Source: Hexactinellida sp. DTS-2022
Lineage: Eukaryota; Porifera; Hexactinellida
Length of the DNA: 64,000 nt
Assembly (NCBI GenBank): GCA_028753945.1
Contig: JAPNXP010000007.1
Span: 2,418,001-2,482,000, forward strand
Direction of reading: 5' to 3'
Shown here: positions 47,140 through 59,996 of the stretch, piece by piece
Position numbering within the stretch: the first letter of the stretch is position 1
How the letters are laid out: the number at the start of each line of letters is the position of its first letter
Made by a program: the position numbers and the translations under genes
Notes under the pieces: generated by a model
Seen by the model: only the letters and a program-made list of their open reading frames with translations
What the model was told of the DNA's origin: nothing
Databases searched by the model: none

Positions 47140-48970
47140 GAGTGGATTAAGGGTTATTTATAGAATATAGCATTACGGTTTAACAGCGAATACGATTATA
47201 TTAATAATTATTTATACTAATCCAAAATTTGCACAGATAACTTATTAGATGAACCAAGAAATATTATGGGTAGGAGAACAGAGTAGGCATTTTTCAGGCG
47301 AGTAGGGGGAAATTGGAAATAAATTCTAGATAGAGCAAAATAAAGAACTATTGAAATAACCGTATGCCATCGATCATATAAAAGTGCTTATGAGACAAAC
47401 ATTTCTTAGACCTGCAGTTAATTACTTATCTAAATATAATTATCTGTTTTAAGCGACAAATGTGATACAAAAATAAGTATAGAAGATAGTCTTTTTAACA
47501 AAGTGAAGCAATACTTATACCAAGAACGAAAATAATGTAGATTCATCACAATCTACACTCAACTACCAAGATATTTGTATAGATCAGCAATTCAGAAATA
47601 ATTTGAGAAAAACTATTTTGGCTTTCAAGATAAAAATCCTAAATTGCAAGAATGCTGACATCGTTTTGTTTCCTTTGGATTAAGTTCTTTAGGTGGGTGG
47701 ATAATCAAAGTAGCATCCAAAAGAACATTGTTTCGGCACAGCAGCATTTGGGATTGATTTCGCTGTCATTGTTTCGGCAATACTAGACATTTTTTCGGCA
47801 ATACTAGACACATTTAATTTAATTTCGTATAAACAAATTGCTATATTTATTTATATTTATTTTATTTTCTAAATTAGAAAATAGAAATTATTCACAATTA
47901 AATGAAAATAATTATCGAAAGTTGAAACAATAGAGTAAGATTTAATAAGTTGAATCAATAAAAATAATAGAGGAAATAATTTAACAGTTTTACTTAAACT
48001 TAAGTGTGAGGAAATACAGGACATTGGTTCACCAATTGTAGCATAAACATAGGGCAAATTGAACATTCGTGATTAGCCAAAAAGTGTAGAATCTAATTAT
48101 CTAGAAAAATATGTAAATTTAGCAAGTTCACAATTAAGTATTTAAGGTTATGAACCATAATTAGTTTAAATAGGTGTTCCGGACGTATATGCCCAGTTTG
48201 AGCTTTTTATCTATAAATGTGTGGCGACGGCATGGTGTACGAAAAAATTAGAATAAAGGCAGTGAGATTAAAATAGAGCCACCATACTATAATATAGTCG
48301 GCACAGTAAATCATAAATTGGGATTGATAGTTAATAATTAACTTATTATTAATTTTTAAAATAACTTGATAAGATCTCATTACATATTTGTTTCTATTTA
48401 CCTATATGTGTCGAATTTTGAAAGCCTGAATGCAGTTTTGAATTCAACATGTCGGAATTAAAATGGCGACAATTTTCGCAACATTCCTTAAATTTGCGTT
48501 AACTTACAGTCCCAAATATTGTGCCACCAATACAAAAAGTATCAATTGGCTGCAATATGCACCTAACTTTGAAAAATTGAACTAAGATGGCCAAACATGA
48601 AAATACTATATTTCTGGCTAGTATGGTAAACACACATAAAGTTCTCAACATATTTCCACCATGTGCCAATTGTGGCACAAACTATTGATTGGTACGAATG
48701 CTTCTGGTAACAGAGTGTGTATAATATCAACTATTTTGTGTCTGCAAGAATTATCTGACTCAGCATACTATCTGTACATAATGTTTAGTTAAATAAATTT
48801 AGAAACGGGTCGCAATTAAAAAGTAAACGTATAAAATATTCCTATTAATGTTAAGGAAAATGATAATTTTATGCCAAGGTGGTGACGGTATTTCATGATA
48901 ATATTTCGCAAAATTCCACTGCCTCTCCAAATAAACTTGTCAATCAATGGCTGATCCTGTATGCTTTATT
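47140..48970. other. HTT intron sequence
   Basis: No gene or terminus recognised. Minus-strand 47869-48066 is open, hydrophobic and lacks an acceptor in phase. Confidence 0.45.
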
Positions 48971-48982
48971 TAATCTGAAAAA

Positions 48983-49037
48983 TGATCCATTTCCAATAGG
49001 TAATTATAAGTGATAATTACCTATTGGAAATGGATCA
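48983..49037. repeat. Perfect hairpin, 24-bp arms
   Basis: TGATCCATTTCCAATAGG... and its exact complement separated by 7 bases (TAAGTGA). No adjacent T-run or gene. Confidence 0.95.
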
Positions 49038-49039
49038 CG

Positions 49040-50715
49040 ATGCATTCAGTTGTGGCCTGTCAAGCCTTTCGAATCTATAGGTAATAACTTCTCTAATATA
49101 GATGCGTAGAACTACAAACAAGTTCATGTGATTTGTTAATTAATAATATAATTTCAGGGAAATAGAGAATAAATCCAAAAGAGTTCGATATTTCCAGTGG
49201 ATGACGTTCCTCCATCAATTAAAGGCTGGTCGAACCAACACAGTGATCATTTACGTGGAAAAGGATAGAATTTGGATCACCTTAAATCATTGCCAATAAC
49301 TATACAACAAATATATTGGATATCATGTTGATGACTGTTTACATCAATATGAAAAATAAGAATTCCTTTATGTGGTTTTCTATAGCATTGAATTTTATAG
49401 AACTTAGAAATGACTGGAGGACAATTAAAATAACTAATGCAAAGGAATATAGGATGTCCCAAAAAAAATTAGCAAAAGTTGACGGGGTTCCCGGTTAAAA
49501 GATTATTTGTGTTCTTTGTATTGTTAAAATGAATGATGTAAGAATTTCAGATTGAACTGAGGTCATTTAGTGCCTCCCCAAGCATAATTTACTTAAGAAC
49601 ACAAATATTTTAGATAGATAATACTAATGAAATACTTTCAGAATTGCCATCATAGTAGTATCGTATTTTAGGGCATGGGCGCTCTAGGCAACCTTAGATC
49701 GGGACATGGATAATTAATTGATTATTTATTTATCAAAATACGCTAACTACTTTAAAATGTACAATTATATGCAGTACAATGGAGGAAAGCACTCGCAGCC
49801 TTCATCACGGAAGGTTAACTGGCTTTACTACTGATATAGTACTTGTTTCCAAGCTGAAAATCGGGCCTGATGTGATGCAAATGTTATTTCAGCTGCGTAA
49901 ACAGAGATACACTCAACGTGACAGTACTCATTCAACAGACAATGAGGTCATAAAGATTTGGGAAGGATCCGTCTTCCCGTGAGGACAAAGAGGGACATCG
50001 TTCACAAAATCGAAGATATCTACTAGGAGCAACAAATGTTATTGAAGCACATGTTACGTAGCATCCGCTTGACTTACAGTTACAAAAGGCATATTGGATT
50101 AAACTAGATAAGTACATTGTTTGATATTGCTCATGCCAATGCAAACAGCATAATAAAAATTGCGGATGACAAGCATGTTGCTTGAACAAGAGCGCCTTCT
50201 CGGAGCATGGGTCCATTTGATTTTACCTTGGAAGCGTGTGAGAACAGCGTAATGCTAGAAGGCTCGTGGTGACAGCAAAGATTTCGGAAGATAAATCACC
50301 TTTTATCAACCAGGAAGTTTATATTGATAGTACCCAGACCAAGATGAAGAGATTTCAACATCTAACACCTCAAAATCCATGCAAAACTAGTCATCAGCCA
50401 AAGTGTCAGTGTCAAACTTGACAGAACGAACAGGAATGTTCGTCAGGAATAACGGCGAGAGACCTGTATAAAGCTGGAGTCCCTTTCCGCTCGATTGCTT
50501 TATAGAAGAGCACCATTCACAGAAAGCAGAAAAATGAGGAATCTTTTGCTCAACGAATGCTGTGGTAATTGGGAATATAAATTATTGCCAGACATGGATG
50601 ATACCAGTAAACATGCGGAGCGTATGGAGTGTACCTCACAAACTCTATAAATAGTGCAGATGCTGTTGCCGCACATTTGGATACTTGAGAGGTATAAACG
50701 TATATGTTTGGTATG
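49040..50715. other. Decayed sequence with scattered short open frames
   Basis: Small frames around 49779-49982 and 50220-50560 have coding-like composition but no recognisable motif and no splice-bounded continuation. Possibly an old mobile-element gene. Confidence 0.35.
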
Positions 50716-50724
50716 TACTTTGAT

Positions 50725-51090
50725 AAGTGGCGGCGGAATGAAAATTTTTAGGGGGGCTGAAAATCGTAACAGAAAAATTATGGGTAATATTAGTGATTGT
50801 TGGTATATAATAATTATACTAAGTGCTTCTTAATAGTAAGACATAAGTGGAATTTACTACTTAAAGTCAAATTTACTACTTAAAGTGGAAATTAACAACT
50901 TTCACAGGCAGTAAACAGTATTTCTTGATTTGATGTGGAAATACAAAATTTGCTTTTAGCCAGGTAAAGATTAAACAAGTATATCACAGTACTTGACCTA
51001 TAATCCTATACAAGCCTGAACTTTAGGGGGGCTAAGCCCCATATAATTATCTTAAGGGGGGCTATAGCCCCCGTGGTTCCGCCGCCACTG
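50725..51090. mobile_element. hAT-type MITE, CAGTGGCGGCGGAA family, copy 2
   Basis: Ends AAGTGGCGGCGGAATG and TTCCGCCGCCACTG; perfect 8-bp duplication ACTTTGAT at 50717-50724 and 51091-51098. Inverse of copy 1 at 3010-3372. Confidence 0.92.
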
Positions 51091-51245
51091 ACTTTGATAC
51101 AACTTCATCCAATACTGGTCATTTCTTTGGTGCCTGTGTCCTTCCTGAACGGTATCTGGAACGTACTTAATCTGGTTGGTCTGTAAGTGTGTTATAATAT
51201 GTTACTAGCGCGCTTCGCTTGCTAGGTCGCTTCGCGGCAGAACAC

Positions 51246-51281
51246 AACCACACACCAACCCCTTGCGGTTGGTGTGTGGTT
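51246..51281. repeat. Perfect hairpin, 15-bp arms
   Basis: AACCACACACCAACC, six-base loop, then its complement. Preceded by GCGCGCTTCGCTTGC and CAGAACACAACCAC; the latter also occurs at 43261. Confidence 0.93.
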
Positions 51282-51339
51282 TATATACTCCTAATATTGA
51301 TTATAAAGCGTAAATAGGCCTAAATATAAAATTTAACAA

Positions 51340-51665
51340 TATGCATTTTAGTGATTACGTCATCATGCGATAATGAGTAAGCATATTGGTGATCTGGTGC
51401 GACCAATGTGTCCGCATCATTAATGTACATGTTCTATTAAATTTTCAGATTTTTATCTCTTAGAGGGCTCGAATTATGTGCGATTTAGTGAATTTTCAGG
51501 GTTCTCGAAATGTGACAATGACGTCATAACTTGTCAAGGTAGGACAAATTTTGAGTGGAAACATCAACTTGTTGGCGGGTGCCAAAAGCTACCCCTATAT
51601 GCCAAAAATCACATTTGGAAACCGTCCACTTTCTTCAATCAACTCGGAACATACAAACAAATATA
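51340..51665 (-). repeat. Dispersed repeat, copy 2
   Basis: Inverse of 7975-8290; ends in a (TA)n microsatellite at 51662-51678. Confidence 0.65.
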
Positions 51666-51779
51666 TATATATATATATACCCACCCAGGCTTGTGTTTTA
51701 ATATTATAGATGTTTGTTTGTGTTTACAGTATGTATGGGTCCTTCCACTGGTCCAGACTTTCCTTTCTTGAAACACTTC

Positions 51780-53980
51780 ATAAAGAACGGGCCAAAAATA
51801 ATGATGAGCCGTGTATTACAAGACACTCGTAGAAGCTGATATAATAAAATTTATCCGCACAATAATTGACACTAAACTACCACGGAGGATTACCATGAAC
51901 CTCTCTGTCTTGCTGCTGGTGCGGTGGGAGTCTCAGTTACAAGCTCAGTGAAAGGACTGGGCCACTACACAGAGCACAATGGATGTCTAAAGCAATTTAC
52001 TCCCTAAATCGAATTCCTCTTAGATCGAAATGAGGATACGTTACATATCATCAAATGACAACTCCAAGGATGACAAAGTTTTGATCAATTTGTCATCCTA
52101 GTGAACATACAATATTCGTGCCACACCTCTGTTGATGCTGTTTCAACGATTTAGCACCCATTCATCGTTTACAGCTGTTCGAGATTAGAGCTGAGAACAT
52201 GATGCCTAAGCATTCTTGTTAATTTTCCACCGAGCTGGTGACCATGTCAATTATATTTACCAAGTACCGGATGAAGTTAAAGGTCATCTTGTTACGAATC
52301 AAGACAAGCATATGCTAAACTAACTTCCGAATTCTCTTAGAGAGGTTCGCGCGTCTCTTTCCGATTTCAGAAGGACAGGATTAGACACTGGTTTCTTCAA
52401 CACTTCAGTTGAATCGTGGAGCATAAATAAAGCTAGATTGAGGGTCAGAAGTTCGGAATGAAGCAGGCGTATGTGAATGACGTCGCATAACGTGGAATAA
52501 GCTAATTGAGAAATTCAACACTTTGTGATATTACACTCTATAGCTACATAGTAGGCTAATCAGGAATCAATAATCGAAAAAGTACGTCAAGAATTTGATG
52601 AATTAAAGTTTTTGAGTGAGCGGCAGTGTCGACAACTTAGAAGAAAAATACCTTTTGACATACTAAATCTCTAAGCGTTAACTGAATTCCACATGCTGTA
52701 AAGCAAGCAGATCTAACATTTAATTTAAAATGTTTATAGATGCGAGAAACAATACGACTTGAATTACCGAATTGAATAATACCTAATGACCGTAAAGGAA
52801 ACTAGATTTGCCTTTAAATATCATAACATTACAAGAAATGTGAACAATATAAATTTGCTATTAAATTATCATTTAAGTATTTAGAACTAGATGAGACGAT
52901 ATAGACCACTTTTCACCACTTCACCACTTTTCTCAAATTGGAACTATGGGAGAGTTGGGAACAGGTGGCATGTGTTGCCATTTGTGATAATTTTCAACCG
53001 AATTAAGTTGCTTCGGTCGAAGTTTGTATTAGCGATAAGAGAGAATTGTTTATATTGTCATATTCTAAGTGTTTATCTATCTCTAACTGACCTAATACAT
53101 TAGTCAAATTCTTTAAACTTAAAAAAATCCAAATTGTGAATATTTTGTGTTTCCCATTGAATAATGTTGTGAAAGTGCCGCCGTCATCCCAATGGTAACG
53201 TGACCAATATATGCTGACTTTTATCCAAAAAAATATACTACCGAATGCTCCCAAAATTGGAGTAGTTGTTCATTGTAACTGCACTTAAAAATGCAAGCAT
53301 TATAGGATATGTGAGATTTGTACTTTTAGCATGGTGGCATGACAACTGATAAGAGGTGTAAAATACCCCAAAATCTTGATTTTTTGACACCTAAACAGGT
53401 CTAAGGGAATGATATATTCATTATTTTGTACCTTACATAGGTTGCGTTTGTTGGTTCTAGTATAAATTAGGGCCTCTGAAAGTTTCAAGCACTCAGGATC
53501 AATATTTCTTAAGATTAAAGTCTGAGAGTGCCAAAAGATTATGTTCTTGGAAAAATGGTGTTAAAATCTACACATATTACATAGCATTATCTTGCAGTAT
53601 AGTGATTAAATATTTCAATTTGGCATTTAATTCTGTTAGTGTTGCAAGGCGTGGAATTCCTTTAAGCAGTAAACATATAATTAGCTTCAATAAATCGAAT
53701 TACATGCAAGTTTCTGTCATATTAATCGAGTCCGCTTTATTTTGGGACATCTTCATCAGCGATTAAATCATGGCTCAAGTAGTGATTAATGTTTTAATAT
53801 GTATAATATGTCAATACTAATTGGGATACAGTATGAATATACTAATATATTTGACAATAGAGTTGAATTATATAATACAGTCAATTAATCTGTTGATGAT
53901 GCATTAAAAATTATAAAAAAATATGCAGATCTGAATTTCTAGCCCATTATCAACTGATTTTTGGCAATATATGGTAACCA
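51780..53980. other. HTT intron sequence
   Basis: Fragments such as LPNSLREVRASLSDFRRTG (near 52320) look coding-derived, but I cannot name the source. No termini found. Confidence 0.35.
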
Positions 53981-54119
53981 CTGAAATATTTGTGCTTATT
54001 AGTGTTAGTTTATATATATAAAGTATTTAAGTGCACGATATAGTACATATAAAACCTATGAATGTCAATTGCGAAGTTAAAAAAGCTGAATCATCAATAA
54101 TGACGTCAGCAAATATACG

Positions 54120-54437
54120 TTTTGAAGGCTTTGCAGAATATTTTTTCAAAGAATTTCACTTCTCACATAATTTTATTATATATTAGCTTCATTTCACAGT
54201 ATAAACTCGCATTTCAATTTTGTCACTAAAAAACCTAAAATTTCACCCGAAGCATCTTGACATGTAATAAATTTGAAATATTTACAATGGATAATTTGAA
54301 CGCGTAGAATACGAATCTGAATTTTAAATAGCAATATGTCATAAAGTTTTAATACATTGAACATTATTATTAGGCCACTATGGTACTATTTTCAAAGGGA
54401 AAATGTTGGGTGGTCGAATACTTTTGTCCGGGTACTG
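54120..54437 (-). repeat. Tc1/mariner-like MITE, partial copy 2
   Basis: Read on the minus strand, it begins CAGTACCCGGACAAAAGTAT after TA and continues TTCGACCACCCAAC, matching 7497 onward for about 150 bases; its other end was not found. Confidence 0.6.
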
Positions 54438-54519
54438 TATAGTGATATTTTTTATAATGCTATTCAGTTTGCAAATATCGATAACCTCTGTATTAATATT
54501 AGTAGTAACGCGGCTGATG

Positions 54520-55190
54520 TTATATTGTAAATTAGGCGTACTGTTGACCCAACATAGTTTTAGATAAAATCTCAAATAGAGGTTTAGGAGAAGATGATAA
54601 AGTCTTTTCTACTAAATGTGTAGTATCATTAAGCTGGTAAGAGATTTGGTGGGAACCAGAGCCATCCAAACCATCTGCAGTAGTAAATGTCAGTGGGAAT
54701 TGGGGATCAAGAACTGAAGTAGGTTACTGAAGGAGTCTATAGATTGTTTCCAATATAACTGAGGTATATGATACTTCTATACCTGTAGGAATATAGAAAG
54801 TGTACGAATGAGTAGGAATCCATGTTAAGCGTAATATTCGATCGATACAGATATAATGTGTATGCAGGAATAATACCATCTGGTTTACATATTCTTGTGA
54901 AGTTGATGAAGTTGCTTTCCCCATTTCTAGCTGTGCAAACAGCAAGGTAGATTTTCCACAGAGATGTATCTCTTAAGTTTCCTTTGAAATCCCCTTCTTT
55001 AGAACTTTATGTGTGGATATACTTGTGTATTAGTCGCCCGAAAAGGTTGAAGCAAGCAAGTGGTGCAATCGCTTTACAGGCCGATTTCTTACAAAGCAAA
55101 GATATTCATCCATGCAAGAAATGGTTCCAGACGTACCTTTGTCATTGCCCACTTAATAAATCAAATTGGTTTTTGGATCATTTGACCTTT
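54520..55190 (-). pseudogene. ADGLDGSG-family gene relic, copy 2
   Basis: On the minus strand: NFTRICKPDGIIPAYTL upstream, then at 54636-54679 TADGLDGSGSHQ followed by KTLSSSPKPLFEIL. Same family as 24960-25760 (ICKSENMTFP and ADGLDGSGRHQ there). Frames shift between the pieces. Confidence 0.5.
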
Positions 55191-55199
55191 TAGCTGAGA

Positions 55200-55960
55200 A
55201 AGAATGAGATATAATTCCCGTTCAGGTCAGAGTTCGCTTTAATCTGGTGGTTTAAATACGTAACAGAACAAAACTTCCATACAGTTTTTCCCGATCGAAT
55301 ACTTGGTCGCTCTAACATTTACTAACTTATTAAGATTGAATCATAATTGCTTTCATCCAAGTGAATAGATTTAAAAAGCGCTGGTTTCCTCACTCAGAGA
55401 TGCTTTATTATATTTAAAATCTTTGGCTAAATAAATATTCTAAAGTATTAAGAGTTAACTATGAAAAGAGAGTATTTGGTGCGACTCTGGCGCCTTTAAA
55501 TGACAGTGTCTTTTGAAGTGTACTATATAACCTGCATCCAGAAACAGTAAAGCATCCTGCCCAATAGGGGCCACAATGAATTTCATTACTTTGTAAGTAG
55601 TAGCGCGGTGACTTGGGGTTCAAAGTAAATAGAAACCCCCAATTTCATTTTCACTATCAATTAACTTCTAATTTAACTTTAATATTCCTGAGCAACCGCG
55701 GATTTTAACTAAATAAAAATTGTATTCCGATTTCATATAGCCGGATGGATAATATGATATTTTGGGATAGTTTTTCGTATCACAATAAACTATTTAAGGT
55801 TGGTATGAATTGATATTATGGTTTCGAATAAACTAGAAATGATTGAAGATTCAGTGAAGAATAGTTTTCTATTACGACTAGGATTTTCACATATATCTTT
55901 CAAACGATTATGATTATGATTATGATTACTATAAGCATTATGATAATTCTAGACTTTTAC
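55200..55960. other. No gene recognised
   Basis: Expected position of the rest of the 55971-56723 transposase, but no remains seen. A GATTAT microsatellite lies at 55908-55927. Confidence 0.4.
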
Positions 55961-55970
55961 ATGATTACAA

Positions 55971-56723
55971 TTATGGTGACAGCTCAGCTGCTAGGATACT
56001 ACCATTACTAAGATGGCAATAAATATTTTCACTTTTTGAGGTACCATATATCGTGTATAACTGAAAGAAGTATTCAGGAACTACTTTAAATGTCCCGTCA
56101 GCGTACCATGTGTTGGATTGTTGGAGAAGTGATAGAAATTTCGGTGTGGAAAAAACGATCATTCGTTTATTGTCCCCATATCCGGAATCATATAGCAAAA
56201 AAGGTTCTTGTTTAAGTGTAATTTTGTATTTGGGGGGGATCAAGATTTCGGCAGCACATGTTGGGTTACCACAACTAACTTGAGAAATTTTCTTGTAATT
56301 GCGGATAGTTCTTTTAACAGAGTCTAAGTTGGGGAGCTTTGCTATACTTGATGAGGGCATTTGTTCAATTGCAATGGATAATATAGCTCTAGTACTCTCT
56401 TCAGAATCGATAGAGCGTTGTTTTGCATAATTATACCCTTTGAGCATCACAATACGTGCGGGATCTGATCCATGAGTATGACCATCTTCAATTTCATGTA
56501 TATGTATTGGCTTTATTACTTGGTTGTCTCTTGTATGGATCCGTGCTTTGCAAACTCCTCGTTTTTCACATGTCCACTGCATAACATCATCCACTGACCT
56601 AACCAAAGTATAGACAAATCCTTGGATAGCAGCTTTATCTTTGCCTCGAGTACTCTTCACCAATTCAATTGAAATAACTTCAGCCATACTATAATTGTAA
56701 CTTTCGAATTGAAAATGAAACAT
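55971..56723 (-). pseudogene. FLYWCH + MULE transposase, 5' part only
   Basis: A 250-residue frame starting at ATG 56723. A FLYWCH-type finger is seen in GFVYTLVRSVDDVMQWTCEK with C..C and later HTHG; then IAKLPNLDSVKRTIRN and WYADGTFKVVPEYFFQLYT with the first catalytic Asp. It stops before the second Asp, and no continuation was recognised below 55971. Upstream at 56948-57080 is a 15-bp tandem repeat that may be its terminal repeat. Confidence 0.8.
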
Positions 56724-56944
56724 TTTTATACTTAAGATGTTAATGGTTTTGTATTACATACACCATAGGTGGTGTTTCAGTTTGTGTATTTTTATCAAGA
56801 TTGTGAGGCTGCCATCATCATTTTAAACATCAATAAATATTTTGATGCAACACCTATATGATTGTTATCTTACGAAATAAGAATCCCGTGAGAATATCAT
56901 TGGTAAACATAACGAAATTATTTGTATGTAAACGAATATCCGTG

Positions 56945-57082
56945 AAAAGAATATTCTGGATACAAAAATTCTGGATACGAAAATTCCGGATACGAAAATT
57001 CCGGATACGAAAATTCCAAGAAACCAAATTTCCGAGACCAAATTTCCGGATACGAAATTTCCTGAGACGAAATTTCCGTCTA
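56945..57082. repeat. 15-bp tandem repeat
   Basis: About nine units of GGATACGAAAATTCC, the last ones drifting to GAGACGAAATTTCCG. Composition and period resemble the MULE ends at 22204-24655. Confidence 0.85.
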
Positions 57083-57554
57083 CCACCATATACATAGTAT
57101 TACTGATATTATCATATCAGAATTCAAAATAAGGTTATTTTAATACACGTGGGTGAACATTTCACAATGAAATGTGTCTACTATTACATCAAATAAACAA
57201 CAATTTTTCGAATAAATTGTGAGCTAATCTGCATTGTTCAGGAAGGAATAACTTTCCAACTGTAAAGAACAGTCCTTCCACTGCATGCAACACTTTAAGC
57301 AGATTAGGAGCTATAAACACACAAGGCTTGATAATTCTCTAGAATGGTATTAAGTATCTTCCATATTCAAAGGACCTGCATCTCCTGAAAAGTAGGGGTT
57401 AGATAAATATCCATCGACTCTAAATATGGTGTTTGAGGTGATATCTATATCCGAGCATTGACTGAGATTCCGGGAGACTTGCAAGAATTAGAACATGCTT
57501 GTCCTTTAAAGCTTCGAAAGTCCGGTGAGCTTTGAAATGCTCTGACAAAACTAA

Positions 57555-57750
57555 AGTGGGACCAGTGTATCATACAGCTATTTGTAAATACGCTCCTAAT
57601 CCAGGTCTGATCCAATTTTCATACGCCTAAATCGCAAATTAATGTTACGGTAAAGGAGAGGATTCCAAATTTTCACGCTCCTAAATTCTAATTTTCCAAA
57701 AATCATGCTCCAAAAGGAGCATGTAGCGCTCCTGGATAACTCCTTGAGTG
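57555..57750 (-). repeat. Dispersed repeat, copy 2
   Basis: Inverse copy of 7297-7490, sharing AATACGCTCCTAAT and AAATCATGCTCCAAAAGGAG. Confidence 0.6.
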
Positions 57751-57921
57751 GGACCCACATCATATCTTCCACAGGTTACTAATTCAACTATGAGATGTTT
57801 CAACTTTGCTGACTCCTCAGTTGTACAAAGCTTCCATCTTGGGACAATTCATTTGCAGAAGCCAATTGAAAGCTTGTCTTCTTCAAAATGAGAAAGGCGG
57901 TAATTAAGCAATAATTTGATG

Positions 57922-58400
57922 CGTGACCTACGCTATAATAAGGCCTGTTCATTAGTGTTAAATTTTGGACCAAGGATGTCGGTTAAGTCGATTGATTATT
58001 TTTACACTAAATGTTATAGTTAGAGATAATTAACCAAGTAGTAATCAAGAAGAAGTAAAATATCATTGGGTTTAATTAATACCAAGCACATTTTAAGTAA
58101 AAGTAGGTTGCAATAGTACAAAATATTAAAGAAAACATGAATGTAAATATAAGTTTTTAGCAAATAAACATTTGAAGAACAATAACAACGAATTGGATTT
58201 AACTTTCTTAATGTATAGATTATCTTCGAAACGAACCGACTGCAAGGGTAGTGAGGCATTCATATTTTTCGTTCTGGATTCCTACTTATTAATTATCTCT
58301 AACTATAACATTTATTGTAAAAAGAATCAATGGACTTAACCGACATCCATGGTCCAAAATTTAACACTATTTAACAGGCCTTATTATGACGTGAGTCACG
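57922..58400. mobile_element. Palindromic element with 7-bp duplication, copy 2
   Basis: Ends CGTGACCTACGCTATAATAA and its near complement ending GAGTCACG; perfect duplication TTTGATG at 57915-57921 and 58401-58407. The arms pair for about 115 bases (AAATTTTGGACCA, TGTTATAGTTAGAGATAATT). The 60-residue-size frames inside are not genes. Confidence 0.88.
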
Positions 58401-59996
58401 TTTGATGGTAATCACCATGGAGATTTATAATTGATTTCCAATCTTACATTCTCATCTTGGAGTTCGCTAATCAATGGAATAACTAAACTTGAACCACTTG
58501 GTTATAACCTTTTGTCAGTTTGTAGCAGATTTAAACGTGGAGATCATTTGGATAATATATTTATCAACATCGTTTTATGAGCATTAAGTTCACCGTTAAT
58601 GTCAAGAATCTCCATATTTGAGTCATGACAAAAGGTAAATATGACATCATTGTTAGTTGAGGCTTCCAACGAGTTGTATAGACAATCGGAGCTTCATATG
58701 ATTTTCGAAGAGGTCACAGGCTTGTGATGAGTGGAGCACATGAGGGCTTAGTTCTAAATCTTTGCCAATACTTCCTGAATCTATGTCGAAATCTTGACGA
58801 CATCTTTAAAAAACCATTACAATGTGCGATCGGTAACAAGTATGATGTGTTATAACTAACAGGTGAGTTCAAGTTGATTTGACAGTCATCAGTTTCCATA
58901 ACAAAGAAACCTCATCCTCATTCCCATCATCATATTGATAGACACTATTACCAATACCGAGACGGTAAGATCTCTTCATATGATGCTATTCATCAGTATC
59001 TACTTTTGAAGTGATTTCAAAAACACAAAAATTATGCAATGCCTGAATATTGCTTTAGGAGAGGGTAAACATGTTGACAGTTTCTAAACTCTGCCCATGG
59101 CCCTTGTTTATAGCAATGCAAATGGTGGATGGACTACATGGAGCACCAATAATTTCTTGGTAAAATTTCTTCAGGATCATAATAATAGGATTACGCAATA
59201 CCTTAACATGACGACAGAGTAATAATCCCTCAGACAGGATGACACAACTTGACTTCTGCTTGCACGTTAAGAAGAAACAGCTCGAAACACTTATTCAACT
59301 GTGCCGCCAGTAAATCGCCTGACCAGATGAGTATGCGAAATTGGAGCATCATCCCAAACAAAGAGACTTTAGCCATTATTGAGTACTGTATAGCAATTAA
59401 ATTCTAGTTAGTGATGTCATTCTTGAAAGAACCGACTGTCCTATCAGCATTTAAAAGGACCGCCGCTATTCCTGAAAAAATCATAGCTGGGGAATAATAT
59501 GATTAGATTAAATATCATCTACTACATAATAGTATTAATTTAAAAATATGTATTCATAATACTTTGAAGAAAATTTGATAATATCATCAAATAGATACAT
59601 CACATTAATATTTTTTTGCAAACCATGATTCGTCAAAACTGTCAAGCAATATTAAGGCCAATAATAAGCTGACGTTACAAAATGAGAGAATGGTAACGAT
59701 GGTTTCCTAATTAAACCTGAATGGTCAAGCTTTCCAAATAAACTAAAGTTAAAACAATAATATCAAAATCACGTAATCGACATGTTCAGTCGAAGAAAGT
59801 CAGTTTCTTAAAATTCACATTAAATTACCTAAATGAGTAAATCACATTAAAAAGTTAAATATTTGTTAGTGACACTCAATAAGGGTGCTTAAATATTGAC
59901 AGTTTAGAATCGTCCGATATTCGATATTTCTGTTTATCGGGAAATTTGTAACAACTATAATATACACGTAAGTGCAAAACAAATATAGTATGTCAG

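Larger units (their letters stand above)
57290..59480 (-). pseudogene. Possible BTB-type gene relic, split by a palindromic element
   Basis: Minus-strand fragments in order: GDLLAAQLNKCFELFLL and VKLCHP (about 59220-59300), GIGNSVYQYDDGNEDEVSLL (about 58930), NGELNAHKTMLINIL (about 58580), HVLILASLPESQS (about 57500). The AHK motif after an acidic stretch recalls BTB/POZ domains. Many stops and shifts. The palindromic element 57922-58400 interrupts it. Low certainty. Confidence 0.3.

Noticed and set aside
50725..51090. CACTA-type (EnSpm) element because ends read CACTG/CAGTG
   Set aside because: The flanking duplication is 8 bp, which fits hAT; CACTA makes 2-4 bp.
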